From assembly GCA_027484315.1 (NCBI GenBank), contig JAIXTE010000022.1, positions 25,408-89,407 on the forward strand: a stretch of 64,000 nucleotides of DNA, written 5' to 3'. Both the position numbers and the translations under genes were made by a program. Position 1 is the first letter of the stretch. Every line of letters starts with the position of its first letter. The DNA is from Burkholderiales bacterium. GTDB taxonomy: Bacteria; Pseudomonadota; Gammaproteobacteria; Burkholderiales; Burkholderiaceae_B. This document shows positions 17,056 to 26,844 of the stretch, one piece after another. Below the pieces are notes generated by a model. It had not been told where the DNA came from and did not search any database. It saw only the letters and a list, made by a program, of their open reading frames with translations.

Positions 17056-17742
17056 ATGTATTCACTTCCACAAAGACTAGGCGCTGAATTTCTCGGCACC
17101 CTCCTGCTTCTGGCCATTGTGATTGGTTCTGGCGTGATGGCAGAGAATCTATCCGCGGGCAACAACGGGGTAGCGCTGATTGCCAACACATTGGCCACGG
17201 TGTTCGGCCTGTACATCCTGATCGAAGTGTTTGGCCCAATCAGCGGTGCTCACTTCAACCCTGTGGTCACGTTGACCATGGTTTTGCTGAAGCGCCAAGC
17301 CGGCTGGGAATTCATCCCCTACACCCTGGTTCAGTTGGCAGGCGCCTTCGCGGGCGCAGTCCTGGTTCACCAAATGTTCGACATGGAATTGCTGCAGTTT
17401 TCAGAAAAGGCACGCACCGGTTGGGGCATCTGGACCGGTGAGATTGTGGCCACGGCTGGTTTGTTGCTGGTCATCTTGATGGCCAAACAGGAACGTGTGT
17501 CGGGTATGGTGGCCTGCTATATCGGTGCAGCGTATTGGTTCACTTCCAGCACATCATTCGCCAACCCAGCCGCAGCTTTTGGTCGCCAGTTTTCAAACAG
17601 TTTTGCCGGCATTGCACCAGTCGATGTACCCGCTTATGTGGCGTTTGAAATCATCGGTGGCTTGCTCGCTTTGGCTTTGTACAAACTGTTCAGTCACAAC
17701 AAGTCCGTTACAACTTCCCAGGCTCCCAACCCGGCGGCTTGA
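17056..17742 (+). CDS. aqpS: MIP-family channel, AqpS-like
   Basis: A 228-residue major intrinsic protein with six membrane helices and two half-helix pore motifs: HFNPVVTL (NPV instead of the usual NPA) near residue 73 and FANPAAAFGR near residue 172. The gene begins four bases after arsC2. In Sinorhizobium meliloti an aquaglyceroporin (AqpS) in the ars operon lets arsenite leave the cell down its gradient after ArsC reduces arsenate. The same role is inferred here because no arsB or acr3 gene is present. The 3' end overlaps the convergent hydroxylase gene by 35 bases. Confidence 0.87.
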   Translation: MYSLPQRLGAEFLGTLLLLAIVIGSGVMAENLSAGNNGVALIANTLATVFGLYILIEVFGPISGAHFNPVVTLTMVLLKRQAGWEFIPYTLVQLAGAFAGAVLVHQMFDMELLQFSEKARTGWGIWTGEIVATAGLLLVILMAKQERVSGMVACYIGAAYWFTSSTSFANPAAAFGRQFSNSFAGIAPVDVPAYVAFEIIGGLLALALYKLFSHNKSVTTSQAPNPAA

Positions 17743-18577
17743 TCAGGCACAGCACCCGGTTCTTGAAATCGGGTGCTGCTGCAATTTTCCCAATTAAATG
17801 CCCCCAACCGGCCACCGCCTGCTTCAGCGGGTTGGTGGTTAAAACTGGCGTTAGCGTGCCGTATACAGGCTTCACGCCCGGTAAAAACGCCCGATAGGTG
17901 CCGAACCAGCGGTCCCACACAATCAAAATGCCGCCGTAATTGCAGTCGTGATATGCCTCATTTTTGGCGTGGTGTAAGCGGTGATGCTGGGGGCAATTGA
18001 AGACCTTTTCAATCCAGCCATTTACTTCAAAAGTTTCCGTGTGTATCCAGTACTGATACAGCAAGTTCACGGTGTGGGCGAAGGTCAGCACCAACGGGTC
18101 CATGCCCAGCAGTGGCAAGGGCAACCAGAAAATGAACGAATAGAACGGGCCCAGAACAGACTGACGCAAGGCCGTACTCAGGTTGTAATGTTCACTGGTG
18201 TGGTGGTTTGAATGCTCAGCCCAAAACATTGCACAGCGATGGGCCACGCGGTGATACCAGTAGTAGCAAAAATCATCGGCCACCAACAGCAGGGGTACAA
18301 ACCACCAGCTTGAAATATCCCAACTCACCACCCGAAACTCGAACAGCCACAGCATGATGGGGTAAGCCCACAGCACGCTTAGGCCCATGGTGAGCAGCTT
18401 CAACGCACCCATCGCAATGGAACACAATGAATCATTCAGGGAATAACCTGCGTAATATCCGGCTGGCTTTTTGCTAATCGCCCAACCTTCAAGGGCCATC
18501 GCACCAAAGAAGTAGGGAATCGCGACCACGTACATCAGCAGGGTGAGCTGTTCATAATCAGGCAGTGACAAACCCAT
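17708..18577 (-). CDS. Sterol desaturase-family membrane hydroxylase
   Basis: A 289-residue protein with about four membrane helices in the N-terminal half, followed by the three His clusters of the di-iron hydroxylases: HRVAH (HX3H), HSNHHTSEH, and HHRLHH, plus a later NYGGILIVWDRWFGTY block typical of this family's C-terminus. It resembles the fatty-acid-hydroxylase superfamily members often annotated as sterol desaturases in bacteria; the substrate is unknown. GGAGGA lies just before the ATG at 18577. The end overlaps aqpS on the other strand. Confidence 0.87.
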   Translation of the reverse strand: MGLSLPDYEQLTLLMYVVAIPYFFGAMALEGWAISKKPAGYYAGYSLNDSLCSIAMGALKLLTMGLSVLWAYPIMLWLFEFRVVSWDISSWWFVPLLLVADDFCYYWYHRVAHRCAMFWAEHSNHHTSEHYNLSTALRQSVLGPFYSFIFWLPLPLLGMDPLVLTFAHTVNLLYQYWIHTETFEVNGWIEKVFNCPQHHRLHHAKNEAYHDCNYGGILIVWDRWFGTYRAFLPGVKPVYGTLTPVLTTNPLKQAVAGWGHLIGKIAAAPDFKNRVLCLIKPPGWEPGKL

Positions 18578-18679
18578 GCATCCTCCGATCGATACAACAC
18601 ATTACAAATTATTTACTTAATGCGTCATATCGTAACGTGAGCCCTTAACTCACTCAATGCCGAGAATACAAAACCAATA

Positions 18680-18706
18680 AAAAAGGCCCCTTGCGGGGCC
18701 CTTTTC
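18680..18706 (-). terminator. Rho-independent terminator after pstS
   Basis: On the minus strand a GGCCCC/GGGGCC stem with a GCAA loop is followed by a run of T. It lies 22 bases past the pstS stop. The A-run on the other flank could let it work on both strands. Confidence 0.85.
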
Positions 18707-18727
18707 GATTCAACCTAAGTTGAGTCT

Positions 18728-19768
18728 TTACTTCATCGCGATTGCCTTGCCGTCGGTTGTCTTGACGGTTTTCCATGCATTTTCAATCAGCTTGACTGTT
18801 GCGTCTGGCAGTGGAACATAGTCCAGGTCAGAGGCCAGCTTGTCGCCTTTTGAATACGCCCAGTTAAAGAACTTCAGTACATCAGAGGCCTTGGCCGCGT
18901 CAGCCTGTTGTGTATGGAACAGGATGAATGTAGCACCAGTGATGGGCCAGGCTGTTTTGCCAGGCTGCAGTGTCAGGATCTCGTAGAAGCTGTTGGACCA
19001 GTCGGCACCAGCAGCCGCAGCTTTGAATGTTTCATCATCAGGCTGAACGAAATTGCCGTCTTTGTTGTTCAGTTGAGTGTGGGTCAGCTTGTTCTGCTTG
19101 GCGTAAGCATATTCCACGTAGCCGATTGAACCTGGCAGACGCTGCACGAAGGCTGAAACACCTTCGTTGCCCTTGCCACCCAAGCCTACTGGCCACTTCA
19201 CTGCCGTGCCTTCACCCACTGTGCTCTTCCAGTCAGCGCTGACTTTGCTCAGGTAGTTTGTGAAAATGAAGGTTGTACCGGAACCATCTGCACGACGAAT
19301 CACGCTGATGTCAGTGTCTGGCAGCTTGACGCCTGGGTTCAGGTCTGCAATCGCCTTGTCGTTCCACTTGGTGATCTTGTTCAGGTAAATGTTGGCCAAC
19401 ACTTCGCCGCTCAGCTTCATCTGGCCAGGGGCCACACCTTGCAGGTTCACCACGGGCACAACGCCACCAATCACGGTCGGGAACTGCATCAAACCTTTTT
19501 CTTTCAGGTCTTCAGGCTTCAAGGGCGCGTCAGACGCACCAAAGTCAACGGTCTTTGCGGTGATCTGCTTGATACCGCCACCGGAGCCGATGGACTGGTA
19601 GTTCACCTTGTTGCCTGTTTCCTTGTTATAGGCATCGGCCCACTTGGAATAAACAGGGGCAGGGAAAGAAGCGCCAGCACCGGTAATTTCAGCGGCGTTT
19701 ACAGAAGTCATGCTCAGGGCCAGGGCACCTGCAGAAATCGCTGTGGCGATTGTTTTAATGTTGAACAT
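18728..19768 (-). CDS. pstS: Phosphate ABC transporter substrate-binding protein
   Basis: 346 residues with a signal peptide (about 1-25, ending SVNA). The phosphate-binding loops are visible: [14 protein letters not shown] near the mature N-terminus, [18 protein letters not shown] and [12 protein letters not shown]. It binds phosphate in the periplasm and hands it to PstC/PstA. A GAGGTG Shine-Dalgarno precedes the ATG. It is transcribed after pstB, across a terminator, and has its own Pho box, so it can be made in excess of the membrane components. Confidence 0.95.
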   Translation of the reverse strand: MFNIKTIATAISAGALALSMTSVNAAEITGAGASFPAPVYSKWADAYNKETGNKVNYQSIGSGGGIKQITAKTVDFGASDAPLKPEDLKEKGLMQFPTVIGGVVPVVNLQGVAPGQMKLSGEVLANIYLNKITKWNDKAIADLNPGVKLPDTDISVIRRADGSGTTFIFTNYLSKVSADWKSTVGEGTAVKWPVGLGGKGNEGVSAFVQRLPGSIGYVEYAYAKQNKLTHTQLNNKDGNFVQPDDETFKAAAAGADWSNSFYEILTLQPGKTAWPITGATFILFHTQQADAAKASDVLKFFNWAYSKGDKLASDLDYVPLPDATVKLIENAWKTVKTTDGKAIAMK

Positions 19769-19812
19769 TTTTCACCTCACTTATTAAAGTGACTTCATCA
19801 TGCAGCAGGAAT

Positions 19813-19830
19813 GTTTCAGAATCATGACAG
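19813..19830 (-). promoter_or_regulatory. Pho box before pstS
   Basis: On the minus strand, CTGTCAT (19824-19830), four bases, then CTGAAAC (19813-19819) form a PhoB-type direct repeat with a perfect first half and a partial second half. It lies 45 bases before the pstS start. Confidence 0.65.
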
Positions 19831-19855
19831 ATATAAGGCATTTACATAAATGTAA

Positions 19856-19889
19856 AAAAACCACATCTGGCAGCCCAAATGTGGTTTTT
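19856..19889. terminator. Terminator between pstB and pstS
   Basis: AAAAACCACAT pairs with ATGTGGTTTTT around a 12-base loop. On the minus strand it is followed by a T-run 30 bases after the pstB stop. It is symmetrical enough to act on both strands. Confidence 0.8.
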
Positions 19890-19920
19890 AGTCATACGTA
19901 CCGCAAGTTGAATAGCCAAA

Positions 19921-20697
19921 TCAGCCAAATCGACCCGTGATGTAGTTTTCTGTTTCCTGCTTCTTGGGCTTCAGGAAAATCTGGTCAGTCACACCGAATT
20001 CGATCAACTCACCCAGGTACATGTAAGCGGTGTAGTCCGACACACGGGCAGCCTGTTGCATGTTGTGGGTCACGATCACCACGGTGTAATCTTCTTTCAG
20101 CTCGGTGATCAGTTCTTCAATACTGGCCGTTGAAATTGGGTCGAGCGCAGAACAGGGCTCATCCAGCAGCAAAATTTCTGGCTTGATCGCAATGCCACGG
20201 GCAATGCACAAGCGCTGCTGCTGGCCACCCGACAAACCGTTGCCGCTTTGGTGCAACTTGTCTTTTACTTCCTTCCACAGCGCAGCCTTGGTCAGTGCCC
20301 ACTCAACGCGCTCTTCCATTTCACCCTTGGACAGCTTTTCAAACAGGCGCACACCAAAAGCAATATTCTCGTAGATCGACATGGGAAAAGGAGTGGGCTT
20401 CTGAAACACCATGCCAATTTTCGAGCGAATCAGTGCAATGTCTTTTTTGCTGGTGATCAGGTCTTCCCCGTCCATCAAGATCTGGCCTTCTGCACGCTGC
20501 TCGGGATACAGGGCGTACATCTTGTTGAAGGTACGCAGCAGGGTGGACTTACCACAGCCAGATGGACCAATGAAGGCGGTCACTTTCTTTTCAGGAATGG
20601 TCAGGTTGACCGACTTCAGCGCATGAAAATCGCCGTAATAGAAGTTCAAATCCTTGACTTCCAGTTTCGTTTTTTCAACAACAACGGTATTGGGCAT
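19921..20697 (-). CDS. pstB: Phosphate ABC transporter ATPase
   Basis: 258 residues from the ATG at 20697 (a TTG at 20718 is possible but less likely). Walker A is GPSGCGKST, the signature is [14 protein letters not shown] and Walker B is [12 protein letters not shown], followed by the switch His in VTHNM. This is the usual PstB length. It powers phosphate import through PstC and PstA. It is the third gene of the pstC-pstA-pstB run and ends before a terminator. Confidence 0.96.
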   Translation of the reverse strand: MPNTVVVEKTKLEVKDLNFYYGDFHALKSVNLTIPEKKVTAFIGPSGCGKSTLLRTFNKMYALYPEQRAEGQILMDGEDLITSKKDIALIRSKIGMVFQKPTPFPMSIYENIAFGVRLFEKLSKGEMEERVEWALTKAALWKEVKDKLHQSGNGLSGGQQQRLCIARGIAIKPEILLLDEPCSALDPISTASIEELITELKEDYTVVIVTHNMQQAARVSDYTAYMYLGELIEFGVTDQIFLKPKKQETENYITGRFG

Positions 20698-20730
20698 TTT
20701 TAGGCCTTCAAAGGTCAATTATCTGTTCAA

Positions 20731-21648
20731 TTATTTTGAATTTTTCAACAAAGATCGGGCAATGATATTCAAGACCAACACGCCAGCGGTGATCAGGAAT
20801 ACGCCGGCCCAAGCCAGCTCTTGCCATTCCTTGAACGGGCTCAAGGCGAAGTTGAAAATCATCACCGGCAGGTTGGCCATCGGCTTCATCATGTCGGTGT
20901 TCCAGAACTGGTTCGACAAGGCCGTGAACAGCAAGGGTGCGGTTTCACCTGCAATTCGGGCCACTGACAGCAGGATGCCCGTCAGAATACCGGCGTAGCT
21001 GGCCTTCACTGTGATGGACATCACCATCTTCCACTTGGGCGTGCCCAGTGCAAAAGCGGCTTCACGCAGGGCATCAGGCACCAGGCGCAACATGTTTTCG
21101 GTGGTGCGGATCACGATTGGAATCTGGATCAGCGCCAAGGCCACAACACCGGCCCAAGCCGAAAAGTGTCCCATGATGCGAACCATGACCGCATACACGA
21201 ACAAGCCGATCACAATCGATGGTGCAGACAGCAAAATGTCGTTGATGAAACGCACCGAACTGGCCAGCTTGTTGTCCTTTCTTGACTCCGCCAGATGCAC
21301 ACCCGCCAGAATACCCAGTGGTGTACCAAACAGCGTGGCAAAACCCACCATCAGCAAAGTACCCGTGATGGCGTTGGCCAGGCCACCGCCTTCCACACCC
21401 GGCGGAGGTGTCATTTCAGTGAACAACTGCCACGACAGGCCATTGATGCCCAAAGTCACCGTAGTGTAAAGAATCCAGATTAACCAGAACAGGCCAAACG
21501 CCATGGCCGCCAATGACAGCGTCAGCGCGATCGAATTGACGAACTTGCGCTTGGCTTGCATTTTGATGCGCATCCGCTCATCCGTGGCCACAGTGGTCAC
21601 CATATTGTCTTTTGCACCTGAAACAGGGGTTTGATATACGCTAGCCAT
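20731..21648 (-). CDS. pstA: Phosphate ABC transporter permease PstA
   Basis: A 305-residue membrane protein with a cytoplasmic N-terminal ~45 residues, then six helices and the EAA loop ([16 protein letters not shown]) that contacts PstB. Together with PstC it forms the phosphate channel. GGGAG lies eight bases before the ATG at 21648. Only three bases separate it from pstC. Confidence 0.95.
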   Translation of the reverse strand: MASVYQTPVSGAKDNMVTTVATDERMRIKMQAKRKFVNSIALTLSLAAMAFGLFWLIWILYTTVTLGINGLSWQLFTEMTPPPGVEGGGLANAITGTLLMVGFATLFGTPLGILAGVHLAESRKDNKLASSVRFINDILLSAPSIVIGLFVYAVMVRIMGHFSAWAGVVALALIQIPIVIRTTENMLRLVPDALREAAFALGTPKWKMVMSITVKASYAGILTGILLSVARIAGETAPLLFTALSNQFWNTDMMKPMANLPVMIFNFALSPFKEWQELAWAGVFLITAGVLVLNIIARSLLKNSK

Positions 21649-21651
21649 GGC

Positions 21652-22602
21652 TTATCTCCCGTTGCTCGACAGTTTGGCCAACAACAGTTTTGATGCCACC
21701 AACACAAAGAATGTGATTACAAACAGGATCAGACCCAGTTCCATCAGCGCCGAGGTGTGCAAGCCGGCATCTGCTTCGGCAAACTCATTCGCCAACGCTG
21801 AAGTAATGCTGTTCCCTGGCGAGAACAATGAAATGTCGTTCAGGTAGTTTGTATTGCCGATTACGAAAGTCACGGCCATGGTTTCACCCAAGGCACGACC
21901 CAAGCCCAACATCACGCCACCAATCACCCCTACTTTGGTGTGGGGCAGCACGATTTTCCAGATTACTTCCCAAGTGGTGCAACCCATGCCGTAACCAGCT
22001 TCCTTCAGCATCACGGGTGTCACCTCAAACACATCGCGCATGACGGCGGCAATGTACGGAATGATCATGATGGCCAGTACCACGCCGGCGCACAACAAAC
22101 CGATGCCAATGGGCGGGCCAGAAAACAAGGCGCCAATCACAGGTACTTTACCCAATGTCGCGCCCAAGGGCCCTTGAATGTACTTGGCAAAAATCGGCGC
22201 AAACACCAGCAAGCCCCACATGCCGTAAACAATCGATGGCACAGCAGCCAACAGTTCAATCGCGGTGCCTAATGGGCGACGCAACCAGGGCGGTGCCAAT
22301 TCAGTCAGAAACAACGCGATGCCAAAGCTGACGGGAACGGCAATAATCAAGGCGATGAACGAGGTTACCAGGGTGCCGTAAATCGGCACCAAGGCGCCAT
22401 ATTCATCAATGGGGGGATCCCAGTTGGCAGTGAACAGGAAATCAAAACCAAACGCAGTGATGGTGGGCCAGGAAGCCACAATCAGGGAGGCAATGATTCC
22501 ACCCAGCAGCAGCAGGGTGAACACCGATGCGCCGCTGGTTAACAGGCCAAAAATGGCGTCGCCCCGTTTGGTCGGGACCTTGATCGTCGAGTTATTGGAC
22601 AT
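21652..22602 (-). CDS. pstC: Phosphate ABC transporter permease PstC
   Basis: 316 residues, six membrane helices and an EAA loop ([22 protein letters not shown]). It heads the minus-strand pstCAB run and has a well-formed Pho box 62 bases upstream. No clear Shine-Dalgarno precedes the ATG. Neither phoU nor phoB/phoR follows; those must be elsewhere. Confidence 0.95.
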   Translation of the reverse strand: MSNNSTIKVPTKRGDAIFGLLTSGASVFTLLLLGGIIASLIVASWPTITAFGFDFLFTANWDPPIDEYGALVPIYGTLVTSFIALIIAVPVSFGIALFLTELAPPWLRRPLGTAIELLAAVPSIVYGMWGLLVFAPIFAKYIQGPLGATLGKVPVIGALFSGPPIGIGLLCAGVVLAIMIIPYIAAVMRDVFEVTPVMLKEAGYGMGCTTWEVIWKIVLPHTKVGVIGGVMLGLGRALGETMAVTFVIGNTNYLNDISLFSPGNSITSALANEFAEADAGLHTSALMELGLILFVITFFVLVASKLLLAKLSSNGR

Positions 22603-22663
22603 GTTGGTAAATGGTTAATCCAGCAGAAGATGTCACGCAGACCCACAAGGGTATCCAAGAATT

Positions 22664-22681
22664 ATGACAAAAAAGTGACAA
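22664..22681 (-). promoter_or_regulatory. Pho box before pstC
   Basis: On the minus strand TTGTCAC (22675-22681), TTTT and TTGTCAT (22664-22670) match the PhoB direct repeat closely in both halves. A weaker third half (CGTCA) lies further upstream. This is the clearer of the two Pho boxes. Confidence 0.75.
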
Positions 22682-22736
22682 ATTTTTGACGTACTCGTGA
22701 AATTGAATATCAGGACACGAAAACGTGGTTAAAAAC

Positions 22737-24719
22737 TCAAAGCGGTTTGCGCTTCATGAACGTGATGGGTACCACCGACGGGGGCGGGCTGTTGAATATG
22801 TCTTTGCGCATTTTACCCATGATGTGCATTTCGCAGGGTTTGCAATCGAACTTCAGGGTGTACTTCTGATCCCCATTGACCAGCACCATCGGTTCGGCCT
22901 TCACCTGCCCCTGAACCCCTGCCACCCCTTTGGCTTGTTTTGGGCACAAGTTAAACGAAAATCGCAGACAATGCTTGGTGATCATGACCGGCACTTCACC
23001 TGCCTCCTCGTGCGCCTCATAGGCAGCCGCAATCATTTCCACGCCGTGCTTGCGATAAAACTCGCGTGCCTTGTCGTTGTAAACGTTGGCCAAAAAGCTC
23101 AATGACTTTTCCGGGTAGTCCACATAGGGCTGCACTGGCTCTTTACGCGGCGGGCGCTGCCATGCTGTTACCCGTGCATTATTCAAGGCCTCAATGGCCT
23201 CCCGGCGCATCCCGTTAAGAACGCTGGCCGGGACAAACCAGGGTTGGCTCAAGTGCACATTCAAACCCAGGGCTGAAAAGTCGGTGCCACCCAGCTTGGC
23301 CAAATGGGTTTTAATGCTGTCCACAGCAGTGTCCGCTTGCTTGGCCAATTCCAGCACCATTTCCACCTGCGACAGGGCCGAAACGCCATCTTCATCGGTC
23401 AGGCCAAGTTGCAGGCCCTTCAACTGATCACCTTCCATCCACTCGGTCAGGGTCAGCCACAAGCCAATCCGTCGCTCGGCGCTTTCCTTGGCCAAGGCCA
23501 TGTCCCAGGCGTGGTCGCGGTTGCGGTGCACGGGCAAGCCCGCCTTCAAGCCACCATAGCTGGCAATCGGGTCTTTCGGAAACACGCGGTACACAGCCTG
23601 CCCCTCACCTTTGCTGTGAAGCTTCTCCGCACGGTTCACATGCAAACCCACCACTTCCCGTTTGCGCATGAAGTTCAGGCCGTCGCCATTGTTGAGTTCA
23701 TCACTGGTTTGAACGTCAATGCTTTTGTCGTTCACCGCCACCACGTGGCCCACAGGCTGACCAATGAACTTGGGTGAATCAAAAGCACCAATGTCGATTT
23801 TCCGGCCACTGGCAAAGTAATCCGTGGCACCCCGATGAAAATTCCGGTCGGGGTCGGGGCGGAAATAGTGCCGCGTTTGTCCGCTGGACGCGCGGGTGAA
23901 TTCGCCGCGCTGCTCCATGATTTCATCCAACAGAATACGGTAATGGGCCGTGATGTTCTTCACATAGGCCATGTCCTTGTAGCGTCCTTCAATCTTGAAG
24001 GAACGCACCCCGGCATCAATCAAATGCTCCAGGTTGCCGCTCTGGTTGTTGTCTTTCATCGACAACAAGTGCTTGTCGAAAGCCACCACTGCACCACTTT
24101 GGTCGGTCAAAGTGTAAGGCAAGCGGCAAGCCTGAGAACAATCGCCCCGGTTGGCACTTCGGCCTGTTTCGGCATGGCTGATGTAGCACTGGCCTGAAAA
24201 CGCCACACACAGCGCACCGTGAATGAAATATTCGATGGTGGCTGAGTCGCCTACCGCACCATGCACCGCTGCAATTTCCTTCACGGTCAGCTCACGGGCC
24301 AGCACCAACTGTGAAAAACCACTGTCTGCCAAGAATTTCGCTTTTTCCACAGTGCGAATGTCGCACTGGGTGCTGGCATGCAGTTGTATCGGAGGCAAGT
24401 CCATTTCCAGCAGGCCCATGTCCTGAATGATCAGGGCATCCACACCTGCGTCGTACAACTGCCAAACCAGCTTGCGGGCTTCTTCCAGCTCGGCATCGTG
24501 CAAAATCGTGTTGATGGTCGTGAAAATTCGGGCGTGATAGCGGTGTGCAAACTCGACCAGCTTTGCAATATCTGCCACTGAATTGGCCGCATTGGCGCGC
24601 GCACCAAAGGTTGGGCCGCCCAGGTAAACCGCGTCTGCACCATGCAGAATCGCCTGGCGACCGATCTCAACGTCGCGTGCGGGGGCTAGCAATTCCAACT
24701 CGTGTGGCAACAAACTCAT
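22737..24719 (-). CDS. rlhA: 23S rRNA cytidine-2501 hydroxylase, U32 family
   Basis: 660 residues from the ATG at 24719 (a TTG at 24743 would add eight). This is a long U32-family protein. Segments such as LELLAPARD near the N-terminus, HASTQCDIRTVEKAKFL, FIHGALCVA(F)SGQC, GRSANRGDCSQACRLPYTL, VRSFKIEGRYKDM and, at the C-terminus, MITKHCLRF and FDCKPCEMH match E. coli RlhA (YdcP), which is of nearly the same length. RlhA hydroxylates C2501 of 23S rRNA using prephenate-derived chemistry; the shorter paralogue TrhP (YegQ) acts on tRNA. The conserved cysteines probably hold an Fe-S cluster. It follows no operon partner; pstC lies downstream behind its own promoter. Confidence 0.88.
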   Translation of the reverse strand: MSLLPHELELLAPARDVEIGRQAILHGADAVYLGGPTFGARANAANSVADIAKLVEFAHRYHARIFTTINTILHDAELEEARKLVWQLYDAGVDALIIQDMGLLEMDLPPIQLHASTQCDIRTVEKAKFLADSGFSQLVLARELTVKEIAAVHGAVGDSATIEYFIHGALCVAFSGQCYISHAETGRSANRGDCSQACRLPYTLTDQSGAVVAFDKHLLSMKDNNQSGNLEHLIDAGVRSFKIEGRYKDMAYVKNITAHYRILLDEIMEQRGEFTRASSGQTRHYFRPDPDRNFHRGATDYFASGRKIDIGAFDSPKFIGQPVGHVVAVNDKSIDVQTSDELNNGDGLNFMRKREVVGLHVNRAEKLHSKGEGQAVYRVFPKDPIASYGGLKAGLPVHRNRDHAWDMALAKESAERRIGLWLTLTEWMEGDQLKGLQLGLTDEDGVSALSQVEMVLELAKQADTAVDSIKTHLAKLGGTDFSALGLNVHLSQPWFVPASVLNGMRREAIEALNNARVTAWQRPPRKEPVQPYVDYPEKSLSFLANVYNDKAREFYRKHGVEMIAAAYEAHEEAGEVPVMITKHCLRFSFNLCPKQAKGVAGVQGQVKAEPMVLVNGDQKYTLKFDCKPCEMHIMGKMRKDIFNSPPPSVVPITFMKRKPL

Positions 24720-24927
24720 GATTTCACTGGCATTTTCAGACAAGGGTGAACATTATTTCAAAAAGCGGGGCCGAATGAAAGCAAAACCTTGGTTGCCACT
24801 GCAATCAGTTTTAATTTAATGACACTGCACGGGCCCACCCCCTGAACAAAGCCCGCTAGAAGCCAAATTCCAGCATTTGACCGCAATCCACTTTACACTT
24901 TGTCACAAATCATTTGAGCAGTTTGTG

Positions 24928-26829
24928 ATGCAACCCCACCCCGTTCAGTTCTTCCTCCTCCTTGTCGCACTTGCCCTATGTGGTCAGGCCACAGCATCGA
25001 CCAACAGCACGGCACGCAATGCACTTGAAACTGTTCAGGACTGGCGGCAAGTCATTCCCCCTGCCACCAGCCCAGCAAAACAAGCCATTGTTCAAGCTCG
25101 CAACAGCCGACTTGGAGTTTCTGCCCAACTTCAGTTTGATCTTGAAGAACTGCATGGCACGCTCAAGCCGATTCAGGCTGGGTCCCCGATTTCACTGGAA
25201 AACACCTCGACATTCGACGTACAGGTGAGCCACGCTCGCCTGAGAATTTCAGACGGGGTGCTGCAAACACTGGTGCAAACCGAGTTAAGCACCAGCAACG
25301 CGCCACTTCGAATCAAGCAGGTACGAACCCGGCCCGACGGGATTTTGATCACAGGCGACATTCGACGCCTGGGCCTTTGGATTCCTTTTGAAATGGAGGG
25401 TATGCCTTCCGTGTTGAACAACAGGGAAATCGGGCTGACTCCCAGCCTGCTCAAAGTGGCGGGTATCCCTGTTTACAAGGCCTTGCTGGCGACCAATATT
25501 CAATTGCAGGCCCTGGTTGACATGAAATCGAAGGCCGTGCGCTTGCAAGGGCAAGCCATGGTGCTTCGCCTGGACGAATTGCTGCCAGCCCCAGCCATTT
25601 CATTTGACCTAGGCGCCATTCAACTCGGCCAGGGTCAAGTGAAAGTGTCATTGGGCAATTCAGACATGCCAGCCTTTTTTTGCGGTACACAATGTCCGGG
25701 TAACTTTGTTTACACAACCGGCGGAGAACTGCGAGCAGCCGGCATGCTGCTGTCAGGCCAACCCGCCTTGATCACGGGTGCGCCCAGTGTTGCCTTGCCA
25801 GTGAGCTTGCATGAACTGAATCAGCTGATCCAGACCAGCACCATGCAGTTGCGAGCCGATGGTGCAATCTGGATCAGCGCGCAGGAAGGGCCTTTGGGTG
25901 AAGACGAATCGGCCTTGCTTGCCAATGGAGAACAGGCCATGAAACAGTTGGATCAACATTTGGATATCCACGGACAGAAACAAGCTGTCACCCTGGCCGT
26001 TCACCAGGCCACCCTGTTGTCGAGAGAAGGCATTGAATTGCGTGTTGACAAACTGTTGGCCAGCACCCATGCAACCGATTTGGGTCAGTTACCCACCGCG
26101 CCACAAACCGTGTACACCGGTGATATTTCGCTGGATGGCAATGGCCTGAACACGCTGATGAACACATCCCTGTTCAACTACGAAGACAGCCCAATTCGCA
26201 AGGTGCGCAGCAAAATAGGAGCACCACTTTTAGAGCTTGCCTTGCAGGTCAGGCCAGAAATTTTTGGCATTCCACTGATTTGGCTACCCGCCAAACTCAG
26301 CGGGGAACTGCAGGTGTCAAGCGACAAACTGCACCTTGAGTTCACGCCCACGCAGGTACGGGTGCTCGGTTTATCGGCATTGCCCGTGCTTGATTTTCTT
26401 GGCGTGTCGCTCGACAGCCTGATCGGGATCGACCGGCCGGCGGTCAAGCTGACAGGCAATACCTTGCGCATTGCGTTGAACAAGGCACTGCCGCCCTTGC
26501 AATTGAACACTCGTCTGCTTGCCATCAAAGCCGGGGAAAGTTCACCTTGGGGGCCATTCCTGCAAATCAGCGTAGGCCTGCAAGCCGAGGACGCACGCCT
26601 CGACGCTCAAAGTGTAATGGAGCAGTTGCCAAAGGGCCTGTGGATGAACACGCCAGAATTCACCGCATTGGGCATGCGCACGGGCCCAACGCTGGGCCAT
26701 GTGTACAACGCCAGGCGCGATGAACGATTGACAATCGACCTGGCCCAATACCCAGACCTGCTCAGCGCCGCCACCATTCGACTGCCCAAAAAAGAACGGG
26801 TTTGGGTCAGCATGCCGACACAGCCTTAA
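24928..26829 (+). CDS. Exported protein of unknown function with two similar DUF2993-like halves
   Basis: 633 residues from the ATG at 24928, chosen because it gives a clean signal peptide (hydrophobic core FFLLLVALALC, ending ATAS). I do not recognise the whole protein. Two segments resemble each other: residues about 110-180 (SDGVLQTLVQTEL...PLRIKQVRTRPDGILITGD...WIPFEMEG) and about 410-475 (LDGNGLNTLMNTSLF...PIRKVRSKIGAPLLELALQ...IWLPAKLSGEL). The pattern (short helix 'xLxTLxxTxL', basic strand, long alternating strands) recalls DUF2993/LmeA-type lipid-binding proteins. Only two cysteines occur close together (FFCGTQCPG). It is probably periplasmic or outer-membrane associated. It stands alone between divergent rlhA and the convergent AEC gene. 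Confidence 0.75.
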   Translation: MQPHPVQFFLLLVALALCGQATASTNSTARNALETVQDWRQVIPPATSPAKQAIVQARNSRLGVSAQLQFDLEELHGTLKPIQAGSPISLENTSTFDVQVSHARLRISDGVLQTLVQTELSTSNAPLRIKQVRTRPDGILITGDIRRLGLWIPFEMEGMPSVLNNREIGLTPSLLKVAGIPVYKALLATNIQLQALVDMKSKAVRLQGQAMVLRLDELLPAPAISFDLGAIQLGQGQVKVSLGNSDMPAFFCGTQCPGNFVYTTGGELRAAGMLLSGQPALITGAPSVALPVSLHELNQLIQTSTMQLRADGAIWISAQEGPLGEDESALLANGEQAMKQLDQHLDIHGQKQAVTLAVHQATLLSREGIELRVDKLLASTHATDLGQLPTAPQTVYTGDISLDGNGLNTLMNTSLFNYEDSPIRKVRSKIGAPLLELALQVRPEIFGIPLIWLPAKLSGELQVSSDKLHLEFTPTQVRVLGLSALPVLDFLGVSLDSLIGIDRPAVKLTGNTLRIALNKALPPLQLNTRLLAIKAGESSPWGPFLQISVGLQAEDARLDAQSVMEQLPKGLWMNTPEFTALGMRTGPTLGHVYNARRDERLTIDLAQYPDLLSAATIRLPKKERVWVSMPTQP

Positions 26830-26844
26830 AAAATGAACGTGGCT

